Of a DNA stretch of 19,000 nt, positions 8,619 through 16,970 are shown piece after piece (the first letter of the stretch is position 1; each line of letters opens with the position of its first letter). A program made the translations under genes and the position numbers. The notes under the pieces are model-generated. The model was not told the DNA's origin. It saw nothing but the letters and a program-made list of their open reading frames with translations, and did no database searches. The DNA is from Cudoniella acicularis (taxonomy: Eukaryota; Ascomycota; Leotiomycetes; Helotiales; Helotiaceae), in the NCBI GenBank assembly GCA_013054445.1, contig JAAMPI010001139.1, forward strand, positions 1 to 19,000. The letters run 5' to 3'.

Positions 8619-10214
8619 ATGGCGTCACCTGCTGTATCAACACCATCCTCTGCTGGATCTCCTGCTGCAATTGCTCCTGCGCCGCCAACCCTTGCCATCA
8701 AGTCTGCGAATGCCTCAAATATGGCAGCCCTCGCACCGGCATCAGCATTACCCACTCCAACCATCATAACACGCAAAGAATGGGTCATCCCACCAAGACC
8801 CAAACCCGGGCGGAAGCCTGCGACCGACACCCCTCCGACGAAACGCAAGGCCCAGAATCGAGCGGCGCAACGGGCCTTTAGAGAGCGCAGAGCTGCAAGA
8901 GTGGGCGAACTGGAGGAACAGCTGGAGGAGACAAAGGAGGAGCAACAGAAACGGGAGTCCGAAATGAGAGCAAAAATTCTGCGCCTGGAAGCCGACCTAG
9001 AGAGATTCAACGGCGAATTGCAATCTTGGAGATTGCGGTGCGATACTCTAGATCGAATCGCTGATTATGAACGGAGGGAGAAGGAGGCTGCGTTGGCCGA
9101 GTTGTCATATCTACGGAATGGATCTCAAACCACAGGCACAGATGCTGTTCCACTTCCACCAAGACATCGTCGACATGCGGAGCAGAGAGTGCCAGAGCCA
9201 GAGCCAGAGCCGCAACAATATACCCCGGATACTCCCCAACCACCTGTCACTGAGACTCTTGGATGTGGTGGCTGTACATTAACCAGCCGCTGTGCTTGTG
9301 TTGATGAAGCAATGGCCATTTCTGCATCCGGATGTGGGAAGTGCACTCCAGATACTCACTGTGAGTGCTTGGAACAGACTATCAAGGGCACCGCCACAAT
9401 TTTGCCAAATCCTTTGGAACTCAAGAGATCTCACTCGCCTTCAGGCAATGAAGTTACCGAAAAGCGTCAACGCCAATCTGATCCATCTACACCACTTGAA
9501 ATCGATTTCACTACTCAATTTTCCTCCAACCCCCCAGCCATTCAGCCACAGGTTCATCCAGAATCCCACCGTCAATCAGATCGACCTTTTAATGAATCCT
9601 GTGGATTTTGCAAAGAAGGCACATATTGTGTCTGTGCTGAAGCTGCCGCTATGACAAATGCTAATAATGACCAAGAACATCAAAATCGCCTACCTCCTAT
9701 CCTGAACGAAGTCACTCCTCCTCCATCTGATACTGATGCGGATGGCAGCGTGGTTAAAATTCCGTCCCTACAGCCTACTCATATGCATCGGCCAATGACT
9801 AACCCACCACCTGCCAATTCGTGTGTCAACGGCCCAGGTACTTGCCAACAATGTCAGGCGGATCCAAAGTCAGGTCTTTTCTGCCGTTCACTTGCTGCAT
9901 TACGCGCGATGTCGGCGCCAGGCTCTACTGTTCCAGAAGGGTGTTGCGGTGGTAACGCCGGTGATGGAGGTTGCTGCAAATCTATACCCGCAGCAGCACC
10001 ATCTGCCCCTCCTCCAAGTCTATCTTGTGCAGATACTTACAAAACCCTCTCTACTCATAAGAATTTCGATCAAGCGAGCGATGAGTTGAACACATGGCTA
10101 GGAAGGCTGCACGCTACACCACCTCATCATGCTGGCCGAGCTCCAATGGAGGTCGAGGCTGCTAGTGTAATGGGCGTGTTGAAGTTATTCGACAGACGCT
10201 TTGGGAGAGGATGA
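8619..10214 (+). CDS. hapX: HapX-type bZIP iron-response transcription factor
   Basis: Nuclear regulator that joins the CCAAT-binding complex to repress iron-consuming pathways in iron starvation and to activate iron detoxification in excess. Single exon, 531 residues, in the usual HapX range. After a low-complexity Ala/Pro/Ser start comes the Hap4-like CCAAT-complex contact motif KEWVIPPRPKPGRKP (53-67). Next is a bZIP basic region (KRKAQNRAAQRAFRERR, about 75-91) and a coiled coil to about 165. Cys-rich regions follow, believed to sense iron or Fe-S: CGGCTLTSRCAC (216-227), CGKCTPDTHCEC (239-250), CGFCKEGTYCVC (328-339) and a fourth group from C402 to C422, with CC pairs at 442 and 452. A basic KRQR at 282-285 may be a nuclear signal. 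The C-terminal block VMGVLKLFDRRFGRG looks conserved. An upstream ATCWGATAA site fits SreA control. Plain AP-1-like bZIPs lack the KEWVIPPRPKPGRKP and Cys-rich combination. Confidence 0.93.
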   Translation: MASPAVSTPSSAGSPAAIAPAPPTLAIKSANASNMAALAPASALPTPTIITRKEWVIPPRPKPGRKPATDTPPTKRKAQNRAAQRAFRERRAARVGELEEQLEETKEEQQKRESEMRAKILRLEADLERFNGELQSWRLRCDTLDRIADYERREKEAALAELSYLRNGSQTTGTDAVPLPPRHRRHAEQRVPEPEPEPQQYTPDTPQPPVTETLGCGGCTLTSRCACVDEAMAISASGCGKCTPDTHCECLEQTIKGTATILPNPLELKRSHSPSGNEVTEKRQRQSDPSTPLEIDFTTQFSSNPPAIQPQVHPESHRQSDRPFNESCGFCKEGTYCVCAEAAAMTNANNDQEHQNRLPPILNEVTPPPSDTDADGSVVKIPSLQPTHMHRPMTNPPPANSCVNGPGTCQQCQADPKSGLFCRSLAALRAMSAPGSTVPEGCCGGNAGDGGCCKSIPAAAPSAPPPSLSCADTYKTLSTHKNFDQASDELNTWLGRLHATPPHHAGRAPMEVEAASVMGVLKLFDRRFGRG

Positions 10215-11046
10215 AATTACGACGGGTAGTTGCAAGAATGTCTTTCGTGGCTCATTCAACAACGGAAAATGTTTCATGTCTTATATGTACGAAGTTACAA
10301 ATACTTGAGGGTTCCTATCGGGACAGCGCTCTTGACACAAGGTGGTTTTGGCGCCCAGGAATCTACTTCCATCTTATAAGTTGACAGAAGCAATGAGAAT
10401 CATCCCATAGAGATGTGTCGGCTCGGGTCACCCCACTCACGGCTTGCGGAGTAATGGCTGGCGTTAATGGAGTGTAAATAAAGATAGTTCAGTCGAACAT
10501 ATATAATACAATCATGGTAAACAGTGTTCATTTGTCAATTATTCCAAAACTCAATATCACCTGCCGCGGCTTCAAGACGCAAGTCATACCCATCCATAGT
10601 TGGACAAGAACGCCAAGGCCTACCTTACGAACCCCTCCACCCCTCCATGTTCCTTCTTTGCCCACGTGCTTGCCAAGCACGACCAACCTTCCTGATGCAT
10701 GCTAGACTTCTCACTATGCGCCGTGCGCTCTCATATCTCAAGGCATTTCTTGCTCACAGGAACCTGCAGAATAGTCCCGTCGATACCAACCATGATATCA
10801 TTTTCGTGTATGGGTTGGTTGACTGGCCTTTATCCACTCGCCAATTGTTTGTGGCATGTCCCTGTCGTCCCATGGCACTATGCAAGGACAGCCATATTCG
10901 GGCTACCGACGGCGTGGAGCTTTAGGGTAGCTGCAATATTTAACCAGCTGCTGTCCTCTGCTTTTCTTCTCTATTGTGGCCACTTCCTCTAGGGTTCTCT
11001 CAAATACTTAAATTATATTTTTAATTCTAATTCTAAGATCGAAAAG
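10215..11046. other. Intergenic: hapX 3' flank and RNase T2 upstream region
   Basis: 832 nt without a supported gene. The largest open frame (about 133 codons from 10524) starts in poor context, overlaps competing frames and shows no convincing family. A TATA-like AATATTTAA lies at about 10935, roughly 110 nt upstream of the RNase start, followed by a pyrimidine-rich tract, a common fungal promoter layout. Confidence 0.5.
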
Positions 11047-12172
11047 ATGCGCCTCGTTGCAACTTCGATCGTCAGCACAGCGCTGCTCGGCGTTTCCTGT
11101 GCTTCACTGTACCCAGGACAGAGCAGCTTCAATCACACCTGTCAATTGCGTGCGCCTCTCTCTTCCGATTCTTTACTAAAACTAACAATTGGTTTTAGAA
11201 ACTCCGTACTTGTCATGCTCAGCACAAGCATTCCCAAACATCACGGATTCATGCTGTACTGAGACATATGGGGGTCTAGTCTTGAGCACTCAATATTGGG
11301 ATACATACACGGGGCTGGAATCTAGTGGCCAAGTGCTACCAAAGAATACCTGGTCACTACACGGATTATGGCCGGATTTCTGCAACGGCTCGTACACTCA
11401 ATATTGTGATTTGAAGTAAGTCGAGCTGTATTCATAGACAGAGCGAGTACTAAGAGAAATCACCAGCCGACAATACGACCCATTCCCCTCTCCAAACACC
11501 ACAACAGGAACCTCCAGCGGGGCCCCCGTAATCCCCTACAACGGCCCCAGCATCAGCACCTTCCTTGCCCCCTTCGGAAAACTCGATCTCCTCACCTACA
11601 TGAACAAGTCCGTCTCCCCTCTTTTACCCCTCTCACCCCGCAAAATTAACAAAAACACCAGATATTGGATCAACCAAGGCGGACCCAACGGCGATTTCTG
11701 GGGCCACGAGTTCTCCAAACACGCCACCTGCTTCTCGACCTTCGACCTCCCTTGTTACGGCCCTATGTACCGCCAACATGAAGAAGTAGTCGATTTCTTC
11801 GAAACTGCCGTTTTCTACTACCAAAACCTCCCCACCTACGGTTGGCTATCCGCTGCTTCCATCCGCCCTTCAAATACCACCACCTACACACTATCTGATT
11901 TACAAACTGCGTTAACGAAAGGATTTGGAGCGTTGCCGTATATTGGGTGCTCAGGGCCGAAATATAATGCTACGGCGCAAGGCAGTGGGTCGTTGGATAA
12001 TGGTGCGACGGTGTTGAGTGAGGTGTGGTATTATTATAATGTTTTTGGAAGGGTTCAGAGGGGTCAAGGTGTCCCGGTTGCGGCGGATGTTAATGGTGGG
12101 AGTGTGAGTAGTTGTGCGAAGGCGCCGGGGGCGGTGAAGTATCTACTGAGGACAGTGGGGAGTGAGGCGTAA
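11047..12172 (+). CDS. Secreted ribonuclease T2
   Basis: Secreted acid endoribonuclease that cuts single-stranded RNA through 2',3'-cyclic phosphates, probably for nutrient scavenging. Four exons: 11047-11149, 11199-11415, 11467-11607 and 11662-12172. Introns are 49 nt (GTGCGC donor, ACTAAC branch), 51 nt (GTAAGT donor) and 54 nt (GTCCGT donor). The spliced product is 323 residues. Residues 1-19 are a signal peptide (cleavage near VSCA). Active-site block CAS I is WSLHGLWPD (86-94, catalytic His89). CAS II is FWGHEFSKHATC (166-177, Glu170 and His174); Phe and Ala replace the more common Trp and Gly. At least ten cysteines follow the family disulfide pattern, and several N-X-S/T sites suggest glycosylation. 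Splicing restores CDLNRQYDPFPSP and YMNKYWINQGGPNGDFW. Intron 3 is a multiple of three and open, so its retention would keep the frame but insert 18 residues. The exon 1 donor is the least certain boundary. Confidence 0.93.
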
Positions 12173-13181
12173 TTTTTGGCATGGATGGGTGGATATAAAC
12201 GAGGTAATGATTAATGAGATGATAATGTGATTTTCCGTTTTGGAACAGGGGGTATTCCCATATCCTCGTCACTACCCTAAAATACTCTTGCATTACAGTT
12301 GCCGAATCCCCCGCAGCTTTATATCTGCCTTCAGATCTCGAGCTAGCCCTACTCCGCCTCTTCCTATATAAAACACAATACGCAAACCCCACCCCAAGCT
12401 TCAGCTCAAACAAGCGAATCCTTTCCCCCCACCACGCAAGCTCCCCCTCCCTTATCTTTAACCCCTAAATTCAAATAAAATCTGTCTAAACTAACATTGA
12501 AGTGTGAAAGGTGGGTTTAGGGATTTAGGCGAGGTGGAAAGGGAGAGCGAACCTTTTAGAAACAAGCCTTCTAATAAGGCAAATGAAACTAGATAGACCC
12601 CCAAAGTCAATGTACTTTAATCAGGTTAAAATTCGTGGATGTTTTATTCATTTGAAGTGTTGAAGGTGATGGTGACCAAATTAGCGACCTAGGGCCAAAC
12701 GTCGGACGGGAAACTTTGAGGTGCTGAAGAAAAACATTTACACCTTACCCACTACCCGAAACCTTTTGCGCTTTTACCAGACAAAAGGGAAAAATTTTCC
12801 AGGTGGAACAATTACTTTGTGCAGCAAGGGTTTTCTTTGTTCTTTGTCTCAAGCATGTGTTTATTGTTTTTGATTGGAGACACGGCGCGGAACTTAAACA
12901 AAGCAGAACAAAGACCTTTGTGACTTCGACGTCGAGGGTTGAAACCCAACTGGAGCCAGCAAAGAATTATACGTTTCAATATTCTGTTCCACTCCATCCC
13001 TTTGCTTTTCATCTGTTCTTCCTATATATCCTCAACTAGCAAAAGCATAAATAGAAATAGAAACCCCAATCTAGCACACACTCCCCACGGCCCTGGCCTT
13101 CTCTGCATCCCACCTTCTTTTGCAAAAACAGACTTTCATTCTTTCTAACGGCTTATATACAGCAACGTATTGGATGATATT
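12173..13181. other. Intergenic: RNase T2 3' flank and upstream region of the unknown membrane gene
   Basis: About 1 kb without a supported gene. Two TATA-like stretches are visible: TATATAAA near 12365, followed by no convincing frame, and CTATATATCC near 13020, about 160 nt before the next gene and followed by a C/T-rich leader. No repeat or RNA gene was recognised. Confidence 0.45.
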
Positions 13182-14009
13182 ATGAAGACGACAGAAAGGC
13201 TAATGCGTAAGAGCGTGCTCGGAGCCATAGTACCCCTGGTACCTATATCCATGGTGGTGGCTAAACCTTATAAGCCCGAGGCCGGTAGCGAAAAGAGAAC
13301 TTATTTTGGTGAAGCGGCTCCCGCTGACGGCACTGATGGGGCAAATCCTGTTGGTGAAGAGCCAACTGTGGACAATAGCGCCGAGTCAAGTTCTGTTGGT
13401 GAAGAACCACCAGCGGAAGAGCCCACTGGAAAAGCATCAAAATTCACAGAACATATCGGCGACGGCGACGAGTTCATGGCAGGACCTGAGTACCCGGGAA
13501 ATAATATCTACTACTCTGGATACTACGGAGATAATCCTGTGGGGACGAGACCACTAGGTGTTGCACCCTCGCGGCCAGGAGATAGAACATATCATGCTGA
13601 ATACGATGCCCAGCAAGCTCAACGCAGTGAAGCTACTGAAGAAGAGCCAAACGATGTGTCAACTAAACAAGTGGAAGGCGAAGCTGTCAGCAGCGAAACC
13701 ACTTCAGCCCCTAAACGGAAACGTTAGCTCAACTTCAGTTCTGCAATTCGCCCGATTTTCACCAGGAAAAAGACCCACACAAAAGACGACATAGAACGTA
13801 ACGCAGGTATTGAACTAGAAGCTGCAACATCCGAGAAACAAGAAGAAGATGAAGTGAACGACAACACCCGCGTCCCTAAAAGAAAACACATCGCTAACTT
13901 CCTTCCCGCAGCTATCCCATACCCCTCCCTAGAGTCAAAAATCTACTTCCTATTCATATCATGCGGGATCTTAGTCATCTTCACACTAATCTTCCTTCTC
14001 CTCTGGTAA
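13182..14009 (+). CDS. Unrecognised low-complexity protein with a transmembrane end, interrupted by one TAG
   Basis: I do not recognise the family. From the ATG at 13182 the frame is open for 181 codons to a TAG at 13725-13727. The same frame then stays open for 93 more codons, to a TAA at 14007-14009. The upstream start-like TTG at 13170 is not needed. Residues 1-27 resemble a weak signal peptide (core VLGAIVPLVPISMVVA). The chain is then acidic, Glu/Pro/Ser-rich and probably disordered, with two copies of SVGEEP/PVGEEP. The part after the TAG ends in a 22-residue hydrophobic segment (IYFLFISCGILV onward, ending LLLW), a clear membrane helix. PKRKR before the TAG and PKRKHIANF further on belong to a duplicated motif (see findings), which supports both parts having been one coding sequence. 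It could be a recent pseudogene, a read-through gene, a sequence error, or hold an intron across the TAG; no well-formed intron is evident. A 3' exon may follow at 14105. Confidence 0.5.
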
Positions 14010-14104
14010 GCTGAGAAATCCTAAGTGGAAGCATTGAAGAACGCTCTTTCTTCTGTGCCTAACTCTACTATTACCCCAATATCAACGGTAATGCATACTA
14101 CTAG

Positions 14105-14339
14105 TAGTTTGAGTACCGTTGTGTCGACTTTGACGCAGATTCACATGATTACGAGTTTGGAGATGGCGGTGACGGCGGTGACTATGCCGAGTATGTCTAC
14201 TCAAGTTTTTGTGGAAATTATTACTGAGTGGAGTATTTCGTACATTACGGTTACGGTGCCGACGGCTGTGATGCTTTGTGAGCCGACTTTTAGTGTCCAG
14301 ATGGTACCTAATATGTCGAGTGGAATACAGGAGATGTGA
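14105..14339 (+). other. Possible 3' exon: Ser/Thr/Val-rich tail of the preceding gene
   Basis: An open frame to TGA at 14337-14339, rich in Thr, Ser, Val and Met (for example STVVSTLTQ, VTAVTMPSMSTQVFVEII, YITVTVPTAV), resembling fungal cell-surface tails. It could join the upstream segment through a 99-nt intron, 14006-14104 (GTAAGC donor, CCTAAC branch at 14058-14063, TAG acceptor). That keeps the frame and places this tail just after the membrane helix. Alternatively the protein ends at the TAA at 14007 and this is non-coding. Splicing is inferred from signals only. Confidence 0.35.
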
Positions 14340-15385
14340 TTCATGAAGCTGTTTTCTAGTCGATTGTGGGAGATGGTTGAGTTGTTAAATTAGTGTAGTC
14401 GTTGGTAGGTTGTGTTCAAAAAATAAGGAGAGCAGCTAACACTTAGAAAGAGATTCTATTTTCTTTATCAGAAACACTTTAAAATTTTCGAACATGAAAT
14501 GAGTTCTTAAATTCTGAATTAAATTGTTTCCGATCTAGTATAAGGCATTTTGCAACTTAATTTTTATTTATCTCGATACCAGCGAAATAGTAAAAGTAGC
14601 CAATAGTCCAATATCAATAACCAATGAAACTCCAACCGCAAATCAGCCTTTAGTAGCATTGAGCTTCTATTCCAGGAAGCTCGTTCGAATTGTTCGGAGA
14701 AAAAAAACTTTAAATTTCTATGACACGGATCGGCTCGGTCGTGCAATTCGTTATGGATCATTTTTTTTTTCACTTGGAAACAGTATATGTCATGCAGGCT
14801 TTTCGCAAGCTTAGCATTAAAATCGCTGTCACGTTATATGTATTAACTGCGATGATAGGCCTTACACGCTGTGCTTTTAGTGGTTGTTCACTAAATTTCA
14901 GGGACTAGTATGCTGTATTTTTGCATGCAGGGCCGATATCAACCCTTTTTCGAGAGGGGGTTAGGGGCAGGAAAGAAAAGCAAAGCTATCATCTAACATT
15001 CTGCCATCTTAAATCAATTTATATCATACCCATAAAGAGTAAACGTAATCCACTAAAGTGACGGCGCCTACTTCGAAAATCTTCTGTTGATGGGGATCTC
15101 GGTTAAAGATGGCGGGGTAAAAGGGGCTACTCAGGGTAAGTGAAGTCGTGAAAGAGCTTTTATTCAAGGAGTGGCTAACTTTAATTCCTGCAATACGCCA
15201 TATGGAGACACACAGAATACACTCGTCATGCCCAGGAGTCTGGCCGGGGTTCGAGAGTAAGGTTAGCAAATTTAGCAGGCAAACATCATTCTAACTGCGT
15301 AAAAAAACAAAGCTATATACTCGAACCTTAGCTAGACTTTTAGGTATAGCGAGTTATAGAGACTAATGGTATATATTTACGGTAT
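14340..15385. other. AT-rich intergenic stretch without supported genes
   Basis: Short frames only. Base composition becomes more AT-rich toward 15300-15385, resembling the degraded repeat DNA on the far side of the inverted-repeat unit. GGTTCGA at about 15246 resembles a tRNA B-box but no cloverleaf fits around it. Confidence 0.45.
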
Positions 15386-15537
15386 CTAATTATCATTAAG
15401 CTTTAGAACTTGAAAATATTAATATAATAAAAACCCTTAAAACCTAAAACCTAAAACCTAAAGCCTATCTACCTCTCTACTCTATTAAACAGCTACTTAA
15501 TCCTCACCTCTAAATCATCTACCACATCCTTATATCC
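15386..15537 (+). repeat. Left arm of a 152-nt inverted repeat
   Basis: Pairs without gaps with the reverse complement of 16818-16969: 141 of 152 positions match by my manual count, and all 11 differences are transitions. It contains the last 14 codons plus the stop of the ankyrin-like gene (stop at 15493-15495), then 3' flank with an AAAACCT heptamer array (15439-15466) and an A/T-rich outer end. Transition-only divergence fits RIP acting on duplicated DNA. Confidence 0.93.
15439..15466 (+). repeat. Heptamer array (AAAACCT)3 AAAGCCT
   Basis: Four tandem 7-mers, the last with one A-to-G change. They read TTTTAGG on the other strand, so they look telomere-like, but the unit is not the TTAGGG of most ascomycetes. 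The mirror array is at 16889-16916 in the other arm. Confidence 0.85.
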
Positions 15538-16813
15538 ACCCCCACTACCATTCCCACCCATCTTCTCAAATTCCAACAACACTATCTCATGAAGCTCCAA
15601 CGCCTCATGCTCAGGCGAAATCTCAATCACCGTTTCATCGTCCTCAGGTAAGATCCTGTCTAGTACCCCCCACCATTTGTCCCAGAAGGCGTCAAGAGTA
15701 CCGGAATGCTCGATTCAGAGTTTTTTTGTAGGTTTGCAGTAAATCTTCAAGTTGTTCGCGAAGTTCGGCATCTTCTTCATGGAGTTCTTGTCGTTCTTCG
15801 TTGGTTAGGGGACAACTGCTCCTACCCCAAACCGACCGGTCTTCTTTGCAACAAGTGTGTGCCATCCCCAACCTATTGAAAATTTCGAATCTGCAAACTT
15901 CCGCATAGTACACCTCTATTACCGAATCACGGAGGCTATTTAAGTCAATCCAGAGCTTGAGACTGTGTTTTCTGTCTTGTAATGTGTAATAGTAGTTGAG
16001 TAGTGTCTTGAGAAAGGTATGAATTGGCATGCAGCCGTAGGAACTGCAGAAACAGCTACAGCTATCCGCCGTCAATGAACCACATACATCGTTTAATCTA
16101 GCGAAGAGGGAAATTTCTCCAGCCTGGTACAGATTCGCTTGGTCTATTGCTACTTGTCTGGAAAGGGCGTGAAGTATTCTGCGCTGAAGACCCATCTCAT
16201 CATAGATTGGGATCAAACTATGCTTAAGCAACCATTCAATAAGAGTATAGATGATGCGACGAATGTGTCCTTGTGATCCATAATCAACTCGGAGTGCATG
16301 AAAAAGCATCGGACTAGGCACCGAATCGTCCCGAGCCTCAAGGGTGCGAAATCCTGCCTTATAAAGTTGTTCAGCTACCTCCACAGTAAGAGACTCTGAA
16401 TGATATATACTCTTTTGCCCGTATGGCCGTAGAAAGGGGGGCACATTGATACCGATTTGAACCAGAATATCATATACTGGAACAGCAGAGGCGTCGAGGA
16501 CGACTTCGTTGTTGACTCCTAATTCTAATTGTTCTTTGCTCGTTAAAAATTCCCGTGCAAGATCTCGTAGGCGTCGGCGATGAGTTCCAAGCAAGTCTAT
16601 AGTTTTGCTAACGATGTCACTGGCTATCATATCTTTGCTTTCATACATGCTAGTTAGAGCTGGAGGACGGATGGAAAGGTCACAAGACGGTGCTGGGAAA
16701 CGATCAGGGAGATCTCTGGAAGGGAATAAAGGGCAGCTATAATCCAACAGCATAATTATGCCATCGTGATCTCCCCGCTGAATGGCGTGTTGAAGCGTAA
16801 TATATGGATCCAT
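15493..16813 (-). pseudogene. Ankyrin-like fungal protein with a +1 frameshift near the 3' end
   Basis: The first segment (16813 down to 15692) gives 373 residues. Its last few residues, after TYKKTLN, look like out-of-frame sequence. The other frame, 15711 down to 15493, continues with EHSGTLDAFWDKWWGVLDRI and ends YKDVVDDLEVRIK then a stop, so about 440 residues were probably intended. The shift lies between 15692 and 15716. The N-terminal part has ankyrin-like helices (LQHAIQRGDHDGIIMLLD at 7-24; AEQLYKAGF at 147-155; IEWLLKHSLIP at 192-202). A Cys cluster, DSCSCFCSSYGCMPIHTFLK (250-269), and HTCC (319-322) resemble, from memory, a fungal-specific ankyrin-containing family of unknown function. 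Base composition is ordinary, unlike the RIP-damaged DNA beside it. The start codon lies 4 nt from the right inverted arm, so the native promoter seems lost or replaced. A sequencing error could also explain the shift. Confidence 0.6.
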
Positions 16814-16817
16814 AGGT

Positions 16818-16969
16818 AGATATGAGGATGTAATAGATGATTTAGAGGTGGAGATTGAGTAGCTATTTAATAGAGTAGAGAGGTAGATAGGCTTTAGGCT
16901 TTAGGTTTTAGGTTTTAAGGGTTTTTATTATATTAATATTTTTAAGTTCTAAAGCTTAATAATAATTAG
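16818..16969 (-). repeat. Right arm of the 152-nt inverted repeat, carrying a duplicated gene tail
   Basis: Reverse-complement partner of 15386-15537. Read on the plus strand it encodes YEDVIDDLEVEIE and a stop at 16860-16862, the counterpart of YKDVVDDLEVRIK at the end of the ankyrin-like gene, followed by the same 3' flank. Just 5' of the arm the similarity stops abruptly. The arm is therefore best read as the 3' end of a second copy of the gene on the opposite strand, or as a terminal repeat of an element. Confidence 0.9.
16889..16916 (+). repeat. Heptamer array (AGGCTTT)2 (AGGTTTT)2
   Basis: Mirror of the array at 15439-15466 inside the right arm. The two arms differ here by one transition. 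Confidence 0.85.
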
Positions 16970-16970
16970 G

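Noticed and set aside
8619..9010. Minus-strand Ala/Ser-rich frame opposite the hapX N-terminus
   Set aside because: Mirror of the low-complexity and bZIP codons of hapX; no independent evidence.
10524..10925. 133-codon frame containing DIIFVYGL, reminiscent of a lipase-like FVHGL motif
   Set aside because: No catalytic nucleophile motif follows, the start is weak and competing frames overlap; likely chance.
13685..13765. Intron removing the TAG at 13725
   Set aside because: Candidate donors (GTCAGC, GTTAGC, GTGGAA) with nearby CAG acceptors do not keep the frame; GTCAAC at 13658 would, but lacks a good donor and a branch point in the right place.
15024..15269. 81-codon minus-strand frame, and a GGTTCGA B-box-like site at about 15246
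   Set aside because: No family recognised; no acceptor stem, D-arm or anticodon arm can be folded around the B-box, so no tRNA is called.
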